Source: a virus
Reading direction: 5' to 3' (one strand)
DNA: 24,224 nucleotides
Virus record (IMG/VR): IMGVR_UViG_3300027801_000165
Span: 1-24,224 of that record
Numbering within the stretch: the stretch's first letter is position 1; each line of letters opens with the position of its first letter. A model generated the notes under the pieces. It ran no database searches. It was not told the DNA's origin and saw only the letters and a program-made list of their open reading frames with translations. A program made the translations under genes and the position numbers. Below, in pieces: positions 1 to 6,113 of this stretch.

Positions 1-39
1 ATCTATGATGAGGCACATCCTAAGGCAAGAAAACAATGA
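1..39 (+). CDS. 3' end of an upstream gene, truncated by the window edge
   Basis: Frame 1 is open from the first base to a TGA at 37-39 and gives only the 12 C-terminal residues, IYDEAHPKARKQ. The next frame is also open, to a TAA at 41-43, so which frame is real cannot be decided here. The fragment is too short to assign a family. All other genes in the window run the same way, so a + strand gene ending here is the simplest reading. Confidence 0.3.
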   Translation: MYDEAHPKARKQ

Positions 40-43
40 GTAA

Positions 44-216
44 CATTAAACTAATAAGGATTCAAAGGTTTTTACGTCTTGGAAAAAGCACAATAAAATA
101 CCCTCAAACAATTACCCTAAATGTTTGCTACTAATATGTGTATTAATTTCACATTTTATATATACAAATTATATATATTTTAATATATTATCAAATCGAG
201 TAAAAGGAGAACAGAC
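44..216 (+). promoter_or_regulatory. AT-rich leader, possible early promoter region
   Basis: I see no gene in this 173-base gap. Bases 141-190 are almost pure A/T with several TATATA-like -10 candidates (about 158-163 and 170-175). No good TTGACA-type -35 box lies at 16-18 bases from any of them, so no single promoter can be picked. It ends in a strong ribosome binding site, AAAGGAGA, about 8 bases before the ATG at 217. Its length compared with the near-zero gaps elsewhere, and its position before a run of early genes, suggest transcription starts here. Confidence 0.3.
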
Positions 217-468
217 ATGAGGACATACTTTCAATCAAGCAAGCGTTTAACCATACCGCTTGAATCTGCAATGCACTTAGAAACTGCTATTACTGTTTTA
301 GAAGAACTTTTAACTGATCTTAAAAAGATAAAGAGAAGTCCATACGGAGCTGTAACCAAGATTAGCGAATGTCATAGAATTATGTTTAGTGCTAATAGGG
401 AATTAAAAGAATCTGCTAATGGCAGTGACGTAATCAATCCAACTAAAGCATATAAGGGGGCTACATGA
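217..468 (+). CDS. Small phage protein of unknown function
   Basis: This 83-residue protein matches no family I recognise. It has no signal peptide, membrane segment or metal-binding pattern. Residues 18-60 are likely helical, with regular hydrophobic spacing (LETAITVLEELLTDLKKI), followed by a polar tail. The ATG is supported by a strong AAAGGAGA ribosome binding site, and it is the first gene after the AT-rich leader. Its TGA overlaps the next gene's start (ATGA), so the two are probably co-translated. Position suggests an early gene; function is unknown. Confidence 0.6.
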   Translation: MRTYFQSSKRLTIPLESAMHLETAITVLEELLTDLKKIKRSPYGAVTKISECHRIMFSANRELKESANGSDVINPTKAYKGAT

Positions 469-866
469 TTAATAACAGACAAGGTGACTCTTTAGAAACT
501 ACAAACTCTGGTATCAATCATTGCAGTTGGTATGCAAAGAAGAAAGCCTATAGGAGTGGGACACAACAGCTAGAGTTTAATTTTAATGGCTCTAATGGTT
601 CGCATAATATATATTATATCAAGTCCAACTGCTTAGGCAGGTTGTTACAAAAATCTGATGTATCTAAAACATCTGGGAAACCTGGTAAATCTATTTCATT
701 AAATACATTTGGCCAGACAGATATTTTAAAGGTTTATGTGCAATCTATCAAATCTTATTATAAAGACCTATACAGCAATGTATGGATTGAGCTGGTAGGT
801 AAAAACCCCATTCTCCTTAGAAACTCTATAAATGAAATAGAAAATAAAATTATAAGGAGTAGATAA
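465..866 (+). CDS. Unknown phage protein
   Basis: This 133-residue protein is not recognised. The N-terminal half is polar and rich in Ser, Asn and Gly. Residues 90-130 are more hydrophobic and probably helical (ILKVYVQSIKSYY, then a Lys/Arg-rich end). It starts in an ATGA overlap with the previous gene, behind an AGGGGG ribosome binding site near 455, and ends two bases before the exonuclease gene, so it belongs to the early operon. Its place next to the exonuclease hints at a recombination-linked role, but the sequence gives no direct support for that. Confidence 0.55.
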   Translation: MINNRQGDSLETTNSGINHCSWYAKKKAYRSGTQQLEFNFNGSNGSHNIYYIKSNCLGRLLQKSDVSKTSGKPGKSISLNTFGQTDILKVYVQSIKSYYKDLYSNVWIELVGKNPILLRNSINEIENKIIRSR

Positions 867-867
867 A

Positions 868-1824
868 ATGGTAGGTAAATTAACCAAAGACGATATATGC
901 ACTAGCTCAATAGTGGTGGCATTGTTTGATGAGGCAAAATGGGGATCTAAGCAGCAGGCATTAGCAAACTGTATAAAGGCAAGAAGGGGAGAAAATGTAA
1001 GGTTTGAACAAACATCATGGCAAGAGATTGGGGATCTGTTAGAGCCAGTCTTAATAGACAAGAGCTGCAAAAGATTAGGTATTACTGAATATGATGCGGA
1101 TATAACTGAAAAGAGATCACACGCTTTTTTACCACTTGAGGCGAGCTTGGACGGAATAGCCTGGTGTAAAGATCACGTTGTTAAAGAAGATAAAGAGAAA
1201 GGGATATATCTACCTCAAGGACAGGATCAAATTGTCTTAAATGGATCTGTTGTTATTGAGTGCAAATGTACTAGAGACTTTCCAGAAGATATGCCGCCAC
1301 CACATTTGGGCGTAAGGCAATGTCAAAGCTCTTGTGAAGTTACAGGATCTGATTTTTACATTATTTGTATTCTTTATAATTCTACGGATCTGCGCACTTA
1401 TGTATTTGAAAAAGATCCTACTTTTATAAATAAACTTAAACCTTTAGTAGAGGATTTTAATAGAAGAATTAATGAAGAGGATTATTACGACATAAGCATT
1501 AGTGAAGATGCTTACCATATCTATAGTGATGCGGATGTTAGTGAAGATACGTTAGTATTTGATACTAAGCAGATTGACCATGTAGACGAATATGTAGAGC
1601 TAAAAAAGATGGCTAGCAAATATAACGAAATGGCTGATATAGCTATGGGTAGACTGATGATGCACATGGGTAATTTTTCTAAAGCTCAGGCGGCTAATTA
1701 TGAAATCTCTTGGCCTTCGCGAAACTATAAAGAAGTTAAGGCCAGCACTAAAGATATAGCCTGGAAGGCTGCCAGAACTATCAGACAGAAACAATTAACA
1801 ATAAAGGAGACTAACAATGGATAA
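868..1824 (+). CDS. YqaJ/lambda-Exo-family recombination exonuclease
   Basis: This 318-residue protein carries the ordered motifs of the lambda Exo/YqaJ nuclease fold: Glu59 in LLEP, Asp95 in SLDG (the usual SPDG position), the catalytic E-x-K pair Glu131 and Lys133 in IECKC, and Gln151/Gln153 in VRQCQ. Such enzymes degrade one strand of double-stranded DNA ends to expose single strands for annealing. No Beta/RecT-like annealase is recognisable in the window; the SSB-like protein at 3436 or an unseen gene could be the partner. The start has a good AAGGAG site. A C-terminal extension (about residues 235-318) is predicted helical. The last codons lie inside a perfect 67-bp repeat that recurs at 2164, and the stop overlaps the next start. 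Confidence 0.85.
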   Translation: MVGKLTKDDICTSSIVVALFDEAKWGSKQQALANCIKARRGENVRFEQTSWQEIGDLLEPVLIDKSCKRLGITEYDADITEKRSHAFLPLEASLDGIAWCKDHVVKEDKEKGIYLPQGQDQIVLNGSVVIECKCTRDFPEDMPPPHLGVRQCQSSCEVTGSDFYIICILYNSTDLRTYVFEKDPTFINKLKPLVEDFNRRINEEDYYDISISEDAYHIYSDADVSEDTLVFDTKQIDHVDEYVELKKMASKYNEMADIAMGRLMMHMGNFSKAQAANYEISWPSRNYKEVKASTKDIAWKAARTIRQKQLTIKETNNG

Positions 1825-1849
1825 ACAAACTCTGGCTAAAATAGCCTTA
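1783..1849 (+). repeat. 67-bp direct repeat, copy 1
   Basis: This is a perfect 67-base match to 2164-2230, offset 381 bases. It spans the last codons and stop of the exonuclease gene, an AAAGGAGA ribosome binding site, the ATG at 1817 and the codons for MDKQTLAKIAL. The match ends abruptly at both edges (C against G at the left, C against A at the right). The lack of any silent difference implies a recent duplication or ongoing recombination between the copies. Confidence 0.95.
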
Positions 1850-2179
1850 CAAAAAATAGAACAACGAAATAATTTTTTACAAAACCATATCAGTACAAAA
1901 ATTATTTATACACAAGAAAAAAAAGATTCTATTAATAAATTTACATCTATTTCTTTTAATGATTTTCTACTGAGACCAATTGAGGAGATTGATTTAACCA
2001 ATCATTGCACCAAGACTTTAAAAGTACATGGGGTTTATCTTGTTGGTCATTTAATACAAAAAACAATATGGGATATTATGAAAATGGAAAATTTAGGAAA
2101 AAAATCATGGACAGAAATACAAAATGCACTTTATAACAAGGGATGGCGATTAGCTGAATATCGAGACAGAAACAATTAA
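1817..2179 (+). CDS. Stand-alone RNA polymerase alpha C-terminal domain (alphaCTD) homologue
   Basis: This is a 120-residue protein. Residues 51-113 align without gaps to bacterial RpoA alphaCTD: LLRPIEEIDLT matches the E. coli LLRPVDDLELT, and ENLGKKSWTEIQNAL matches PNLGKKSLTEIKDVL. By hand, from memory of the E. coli sequence, I count about 25 identities in 63 positions. The helix-hairpin-helix GKKS...E signature is intact (Gly94, Lys95, Lys96, Ser97, Glu100), but the positions of E. coli Arg265 and Asn268 are His63 and Lys66. There is no alpha N-terminal assembly domain, so it cannot replace alpha. It could bind DNA, sigma or activators and redirect or compete with host transcription; that is inference. 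Residues 1-11 are identical to those of the 51-residue ORF at 2198. GC is about 26% over 1861-2160 against about 40% over 901-1200, which suggests separate origin. Confidence 0.85.
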   Translation: MDKQTLAKIALQKIEQRNNFLQNHISTKIIYTQEKKDSINKFTSISFNDFLLRPIEEIDLTNHCTKTLKVHGVYLVGHLIQKTIWDIMKMENLGKKSWTEIQNALYNKGWRLAEYRDRNN

Positions 2180-2230
2180 CAATAAAGGAGACTAACAATG
2201 GATAAACAAACTCTGGCTAAAATAGCCTTA
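2164..2230 (+). repeat. 67-bp direct repeat, copy 2
   Basis: This is identical to 1783-1849. Here the left part is read in a different frame and supplies the last residues (RDRNN) and stop of the alphaCTD gene. The right part supplies the ribosome binding site, ATG and first 11 codons of the ORF at 2198. Recombination between the copies would delete exactly 381 bases, remove the alphaCTD gene and leave the exonuclease and the 2198 ORF intact. Confidence 0.95.
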
Positions 2231-2353
2231 AAACATAAAGAAGATAATTTGATTCGCTTGGGCGAAAAATATAAGAACGCAGAATTAGATCTGTTTTTAT
2301 TTAGAATTGAGTTAGAGCAGGATGCAAAGAGAACTGATATAAGAAAGAACTAG
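2198..2353 (+). CDS. Small unknown protein sharing its N-terminus with the alphaCTD gene
   Basis: This is a 51-residue ORF. Its start MDKQTLAKIAL is the same as that of the alphaCTD protein because both starts lie in the 67-bp repeat; the rest (KHKEDNLIRLGEKYKNAELDL and onward) is unrelated. It is charged and predicted to be one long helix. The ribosome binding site AAAGGAGA is 10 bases upstream. The shared start fits as the continuous native beginning of this gene, so I infer it followed the exonuclease directly before the alphaCTD unit arrived. No family recognised. Confidence 0.6.
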   Translation: MDKQTLAKIALKHKEDNLIRLGEKYKNAELDLFLFRIELEQDAKRTDIRKN

Positions 2354-2358
2354 AAGAG

Positions 2359-2410
2359 AAGGGCAAATACCAAGAGAGAGAGAGTATGGAGAGTTATTGG
2401 TAATGCCCTT
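2359..2410 (+). terminator. Stem-loop between small early genes, possible weak terminator or mRNA-end structure
   Basis: AAGGGCA at 2359-2365 pairs with TGCCCTT at 2404-2410, and TACCAA at 2368-2373 pairs with TTGGTA at 2397-2402, with a small 2x1 internal loop between the two stems and a 23-base purine-rich loop. The bases after it (CATTTTAAATT) form only a poor T-tract, so efficient Rho-independent termination is doubtful. It follows the stop at 2353 and precedes an otherwise empty stretch up to 2495. Confidence 0.4.
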
Positions 2411-2495
2411 CATTTTAAATTATAAAATGTAATTTCTAAACTTGTAATTGCAAAACTATAAATAAGAGAATAATATTAAAAAGGAGAGATAAGAA

Positions 2496-2666
2496 ATGAA
2501 AGCACAAAAAAAGATTGAGAAACAGGCTTTATGGCTAACAACGGATATGCACACTATTTTAAAAGAATTTGCAGACCAAAACTACATGAAACTTAACGGA
2601 GCTGGCGAGTTCTTAATTAAGTTAGGTATATGCCAACACGAATTAGAAAAGAAAAATGTTAAATAA
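2496..2666 (+). CDS. Small unknown protein, possibly DNA-associated
   Basis: This 56-residue ORF begins MKAQKKIEKQALWLTTDMHT. It has a strong ribosome binding site (AAAAAGGAGAGA, 7-10 bases before the ATG). It is predicted helical; the middle (DMHTILKEFADQNYMKLNGAGEFLIKLGI) looks like a ribbon-helix-helix or small antirepressor-type fold, but that is a weak impression from helix spacing only. A gap of about 140 bases with a stem-loop separates it from the gene before, so it may belong to a separate transcript. I do not recognise the family. Confidence 0.6.
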   Translation: MKAQKKIEKQALWLTTDMHTILKEFADQNYMKLNGAGEFLIKLGICQHELEKKNVK

Positions 2667-2738
2667 GTTACACCATCTAAAATTTGTCTCAGACAAAAAT
2701 TATTTAATATTAATGAAATTATTTAGAGCTAGGTTTTA

Positions 2739-2849
2739 ATGCAGACTTTATTTTATATTTTAGGCGGTGTTTTTTTATTAACTGGTGTAGCTTTGGTAAG
2801 TAGTTATTTTATTTTTATTTGGATTATTGAAGAAAATGAAAAAGATTAA
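2739..2849 (+). CDS. 36-residue single-span membrane protein
   Basis: The ORF reads MQTLFYILGGVFLLTGVALV, then SSYFIFIWIIEENEKD. Residues 4-30 form one long hydrophobic span with a short acidic tail, typical of small phage inner-membrane proteins. Its last 14 bases overlap the ATG of the nuclease gene at 2836, which suggests translational coupling. The ribosome binding site is weak (GAGCTAGG, about 7-14 bases upstream). It could be a small membrane effector such as an exclusion or lysis-modulating protein; nothing in the sequence fixes the role. Confidence 0.5.
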   Translation: MQTLFYILGGVFLLTGVALVSSYFIFIWIIEENEKD

Positions 2850-3249
2850 TTCAAGAAACAAAGGCGCTGCATTTGAAAGATTAATAGTTAATAAGCTAAA
2901 TGACTGCCTTGTGGATCTTGGTATGGAAAGAAAAGCAAAAAGAAATTTAGACCAGGCATATATCAAAGGTTTAGCTGATATTTATATTGGCCAGTTTGCA
3001 ATCGAGTGCAAAAGATATGGTGACTCTAAAAGCAATATGTATAAGCAGGCTTGGTGGGATCAGGTAATTAGTTCAGCTGGTGATAAGTTAATCCCTATTC
3101 TCATATACAAATATAACAACAAAGACATTATGGCTGTTGTGCCAGGTTGGATTGTTAGTGATATGAAGAGAAACAACCAATGCACATACATGTGTCCGCT
3201 TATAGATATATGCGACAACTTGAAAAAGATTTTAAAAAAATGTTCATAG
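2836..3249 (+). CDS. PD-(D/E)XK nuclease, Holliday-junction-resolvase-like
   Basis: This 137-residue protein has the ordered motifs of the restriction-endonuclease fold: Glu14 in the first helix (GAAFERLIV), Asp48 in GLADIYIG, the E-x-K pair Glu57 and Lys59 in IECKR, and Gln76 in WWDQ. Archaeal Hjc-type and phage resolvases share this arrangement and cut branched DNA. Four cysteines cluster at the C-terminus (117, 120, 126, 136), perhaps binding a metal. I prefer the ATG at 2836; a TTG at 2827 would add three residues. Its place between the exonuclease and the SSB-like and primase genes fits a role in resolving recombination or replication intermediates. Confidence 0.7.
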   Translation: MKKINSRNKGAAFERLIVNKLNDCLVDLGMERKAKRNLDQAYIKGLADIYIGQFAIECKRYGDSKSNMYKQAWWDQVISSAGDKLIPILIYKYNNKDIMAVVPGWIVSDMKRNNQCTYMCPLIDICDNLKKILKKCS

Positions 3250-3419
3250 TAAATGATGATGATTTTTTAGAGTTTTGCCGAAAAGAATTCGAATCAGTAA
3301 ACAGAGTTTTAGATCTGCTTGGACTGATAAATGATGATAATTTTGAGGGCTATTTAGCGCGCAACTATAGCAGGCTAGAAAGCATTTATATAAACGAGAT
3401 AGATAAAACTATCCATTAA
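3240..3419 (+). CDS. Small acidic protein of unknown function
   Basis: This 59-residue ORF begins MFIVNDDDFLEFCRKEFESV. It overlaps the nuclease gene by 10 bases. An in-frame ATG at 3180 would add 20 residues lying wholly within the nuclease gene, and I consider that start less likely. The protein is acidic and predicted helical, with no recognised domain. The ribosome binding site is weak (GAAAAAGA in an A-rich run), so expression may depend on coupling to the gene before. Confidence 0.5.
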   Translation: MFIVNDDDFLEFCRKEFESVNRVLDLLGLINDDNFEGYLARNYSRLESIYINEIDKTIH

Positions 3420-3435
3420 AGAGAGGAAAAGAGAG

Positions 3436-4074
3436 ATGAATATATTAGAAACCATGAATGATTCAACACAAAGCATTTATTTAGGCTATAGAGGCCGTGA
3501 GGAGTGTTGGTATGTTGGTAAAGAGGAAACGATTGATATTGAATATATGCAGGTTGATTGGACAACGCTAGCAACTGGTTGGGGGCGTTGGCATGAGAAT
3601 GAATACCAATACAGTTGGGATGATGCACCTGGAGTAACTTCTAAAATGCCAGGCATTGCAAATTGGGATGAGAGGTACAAAAGAGCTTTTAGCTGTTGGG
3701 TTATGGTGCATGGTTATGAAGCGCCATTACTTTATAGAAGATTTTACTCAGGCGAGGCTAAGGGCTTTCAGGGCATGTTGGATCTCTTCTGGAATGAACG
3801 TAACAACAATAATAAGCAGTTACCTACATTTAAATCTACTGGCAAGCGTATTGATAAAAATAAGAATGAAAAAACAGGCAAAGAGTGGACGCTAATAGTG
3901 CCAACTTGGGACTTTGTTAAGTTTGCAGATAGATGGGAAAATTTTGAGCTTCCAGGTATTGATAAAAATGGTACGCCAACTTTTGATGACCAAGATCCAT
4001 TAATAGCTAATGGTAATGTTTCATTTCCTAGTTCTCAAGAAACTAGTTTAACTGATTCAGACATACCTTTTTAA
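3436..4074 (+). CDS. Candidate single-stranded-DNA-binding protein with SSB-type acidic tip
   Basis: This 212-residue protein ends in TDSDIPF, which is essentially the C-terminal peptide by which bacterial SSB recruits replication and repair proteins (DDDIPF in E. coli). The body is rich in Trp, Tyr and Phe (for example WGRW near 49-52 and WVMV near 88-91), as expected for stacking on DNA bases. Residues 128-150 are very polar and Lys-rich and resemble a linker. I cannot trace a canonical OB fold, so it may be a divergent or phage-specific SSB. The ribosome binding site GAGAGGAAAAGAG is strong. It sits one base before the primase-helicase gene, the expected company for a phage SSB. Confidence 0.6.
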   Translation: MNILETMNDSTQSIYLGYRGREECWYVGKEETIDIEYMQVDWTTLATGWGRWHENEYQYSWDDAPGVTSKMPGIANWDERYKRAFSCWVMVHGYEAPLLYRRFYSGEAKGFQGMLDLFWNERNNNNKQLPTFKSTGKRIDKNKNEKTGKEWTLIVPTWDFVKFADRWENFELPGIDKNGTPTFDDQDPLIANGNVSFPSSQETSLTDSDIPF

Positions 4075-4075
4075 T

Positions 4076-6037
4076 ATGCACGATACTGATTGGCAAAGAA
4101 TAGCGCCAGAAGTTGCTAGACAACTTCTAGGCGAGCCAACCAGCGTCAAGTCTAATGAATGGCGTTGGGGAAATAAAGGATCTATGGTTTTTACTTTAGA
4201 TACTGGTCAATTCTACGATTTTGAAGAAGGCGTAGGCTTTGGGGTTGCTGGCCTTATAAAGCATTTAGGTAAAAATGTTGAAGAGGTTTTAAAGCAGCAT
4301 GGTTTTGAACGGCCATTACCACACTTACACTCCTTAAGTAGTAGCTCCCCTGCTACAAAAAGTAGTGGCCGTTCATTCTCGCGTGAGCAGATGGTAGATC
4401 TCTGGAAACAGGCTGTAATTAAAATGAAATATTCTGAAGATTTTATGGTTTTAAGATTTCCAGAAGGCCACCATATAAGACAAAAATATGCACCCTTTAC
4501 AAAGCAGCCTAACGGCTCTTGGTCAATGAATAGGCCAGAGGGATTAATGCCATTATTTATAACTAACAACTACCCTGATAAGCCTGTATTGATTAGTGAG
4601 GGAGAAAAAGCCTGTCAGGGATCAGCTACATTACATAGTTATGATGTTTGTACTTGGCATGGTGGATGTAACTCATGGGATAAATCTGATTGGTCTAAAA
4701 TTTATGGCAGAGATGTAGTTATATGGCCAGATAAGGATGCGGCTGGTTTAGAGGTTGCTGAAAAGATATCAGCATTTTTAAAACAAAATGGATGCAAGGT
4801 GAAAGTTGCACCAATACCAGATAACTTTAAAGATAAAGATGATTTATGGGATGCAGCAGCTAATGGTTATTTTAAAGATCCGCAAGAGTTTGAGGATTAC
4901 ATAAGAAAGTGCGAAGAAGTTAAATTAAAAGGATCTTTAACTTTTACCAGAGCAGACAAGGTATTGCAGCAGGTAACAAACCCAGAGTGGTTAATTAAGG
5001 ATTGTATTGAGCAGAGATCATTAATACAGGTGTATGGCCCAGCTAAGAGTGGTAAATCATTTATTGCAATATCAATGGCATGTGCAATAGCTTCAGGCAA
5101 GCCGTTTTATGGCTTAAAAACCTCTAAAAAGCCTGTCCTTTATATTTGTGGTGAAGGTCAGCGTGGGGTAAAACGAAGGTTGGCAGCCTGGCAGCAGGCT
5201 CAGTATGACTTAACAGAAGTCCCGTTATTCTTGTCAGATAGGGCAGTCAGGATTGGTGATAAGGATGATTTTGACAGATTAAAAAAGGAAATTGAGGCTG
5301 TAGTGCTTATTGAGGGTGAGATATCAATGCTGGTTATAGACACTTTTCAAAGATGCTTTGCTGGCGGTGGTGGTAATGAAAACTCAGCTGAAGATGTTGG
5401 GAATTTTGTAGCTCAATTAGATACGCTGATAGCTGAATATGGCTGCGCAATATGCTTAGTACATCACTCAGGACATCAAGGTGGAAGAGCTAGAGGATCT
5501 TCAGTAATTGGAGCTTCTTTAGATTATGAATTTAAGGTAACAAGAAATGATGTTAGGGAAGATGATATGTTAGTGGAATTTCAGCAGACGCTTAATAAAG
5601 ACGGACAAGGTATGTCGTCTATGAATTTTATATTTGAAGAGGTTGAGCTGATAGGGCAAGGTTTAGACTTAACAAGCGGATATTTAAAGCAAACTGATAA
5701 AAAGATTGAACCAAAAAGAGTAGGATCACCAGAACAGAGATTAGTTTTACAAGCAATAAATAGATTAGCTCTTAGGATTGATGAAGATAATCCAGAAGAT
5801 GTCTTTGTAATGCCAAAGGACTTAAAATACCTAATCAAAAATACTAAAGGCGAGGTTATGAAGTATGAAAATTATAAAAAGATGTTTGGATCAATGAAAG
5901 AAAACGGAATGCTTTACCACATAAGTAAAGTTGGCTATCAAGATTATAAATTTAAAAAATTAGAGCCTAATTTTACAGAGGGAACTAACAGGGAAGTTAC
6001 AGGAAAGAATGAGGGAAGTATTAATGAAAAATCATAA
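4076..6037 (+). CDS. Bifunctional TOPRIM primase - RepA/RecA-like helicase
   Basis: This 653-residue protein has three parts. Residues 1-65 form a primase-type N-terminal module (GQFYDFEEGVGFGVAGLIKHL region, no zinc-finger cysteines). Residues 168-260 are a TOPRIM domain with Glu176 in ISEGEKA and Asp219/Asp221 in WPDKDAAG. Residues 290-530 form a RecA-fold ATPase with Walker A GPAKSGKS at 321-328, Walker B LVID near 419-422, and LVHHSGHQGG plus the RGSSVIGA sensor loop at 461-480, typical of the AAA_25/RepA helicase family. The C-terminal 100 residues may hold a winged-helix-like segment. It would unwind DNA and lay down primers at the phage fork. There is no clear ribosome binding site, so it is likely coupled to the SSB-like gene one base upstream. 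Confidence 0.88.
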   Translation: MHDTDWQRIAPEVARQLLGEPTSVKSNEWRWGNKGSMVFTLDTGQFYDFEEGVGFGVAGLIKHLGKNVEEVLKQHGFERPLPHLHSLSSSSPATKSSGRSFSREQMVDLWKQAVIKMKYSEDFMVLRFPEGHHIRQKYAPFTKQPNGSWSMNRPEGLMPLFITNNYPDKPVLISEGEKACQGSATLHSYDVCTWHGGCNSWDKSDWSKIYGRDVVIWPDKDAAGLEVAEKISAFLKQNGCKVKVAPIPDNFKDKDDLWDAAANGYFKDPQEFEDYIRKCEEVKLKGSLTFTRADKVLQQVTNPEWLIKDCIEQRSLIQVYGPAKSGKSFIAISMACAIASGKPFYGLKTSKKPVLYICGEGQRGVKRRLAAWQQAQYDLTEVPLFLSDRAVRIGDKDDFDRLKKEIEAVVLIEGEISMLVIDTFQRCFAGGGGNENSAEDVGNFVAQLDTLIAEYGCAICLVHHSGHQGGRARGSSVIGASLDYEFKVTRNDVREDDMLVEFQQTLNKDGQGMSSMNFIFEEVELIGQGLDLTSGYLKQTDKKIEPKRVGSPEQRLVLQAINRLALRIDEDNPEDVFVMPKDLKYLIKNTKGEVMKYENYKKMFGSMKENGMLYHISKVGYQDYKFKKLEPNFTEGTNREVTGKNEGSINEKS

Positions 6038-6045
6038 GATTAGCA

Positions 6046-6090
6046 GGGAAGGAAGGGATATATATATGCGTAGCATATATCCTTCCTCCC
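6046..6090 (+). other. Strong imperfect hairpin between the primase-helicase and methyltransferase genes
   Basis: GGG 6046-6048 pairs with CCC 6088-6090 (one bulged A), AGGAAGG 6050-6056 pairs with CCTTCCT 6081-6087, and ATATATGC 6062-6069 pairs with GCATATAT 6073-6080 around a three-base GTA loop; five unpaired bases bulge at 6057-6061. It fills most of the 76-base gap. The following bases are A-rich rather than T-rich, so a + strand intrinsic terminator is unlikely. It may protect mRNA ends, be an RNase site, or be a protein-binding site in front of the methyltransferase gene. Confidence 0.55.
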
Positions 6091-6113
6091 AAAAATGATG
6101 CAAAGGAAAAAGT

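Noticed and set aside
2359-2410. Hairpin considered as tRNA or riboswitch
   Set aside because: There is no cloverleaf, anticodon arm or known aptamer pattern; only a simple stem-loop is supported.
2442-2476. Possible promoter (TTGTAA with TATAAA or TAATAT) before 2496
   Set aside because: Spacings of about 9 and 23 bases are unsuitable, and such motifs are expected by chance in AT-rich DNA.
3180-3239. Upstream ATG extension of the small gene at 3240
   Set aside because: It would place 20 residues wholly within the nuclease gene; the ATG at 3240 gives the usual short overlap. Not fully excluded.
3656-3895. 79-codon + strand ORF overlapping the SSB-like gene
   Set aside because: It lies fully inside the 3436-4074 gene in another frame, has no domain or ribosome binding site, and the host frame ends in a meaningful DSDIPF tail.
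4213-4569. Long minus-strand ORFs such as this 118-codon one, and others at 768-1070, 10361-10714 and 18951-19259
   Set aside because: Each is antisense to a well-supported + strand gene, lacks domains and has no promoter or ribosome binding context; AT-rich coding on one strand often leaves the other open.
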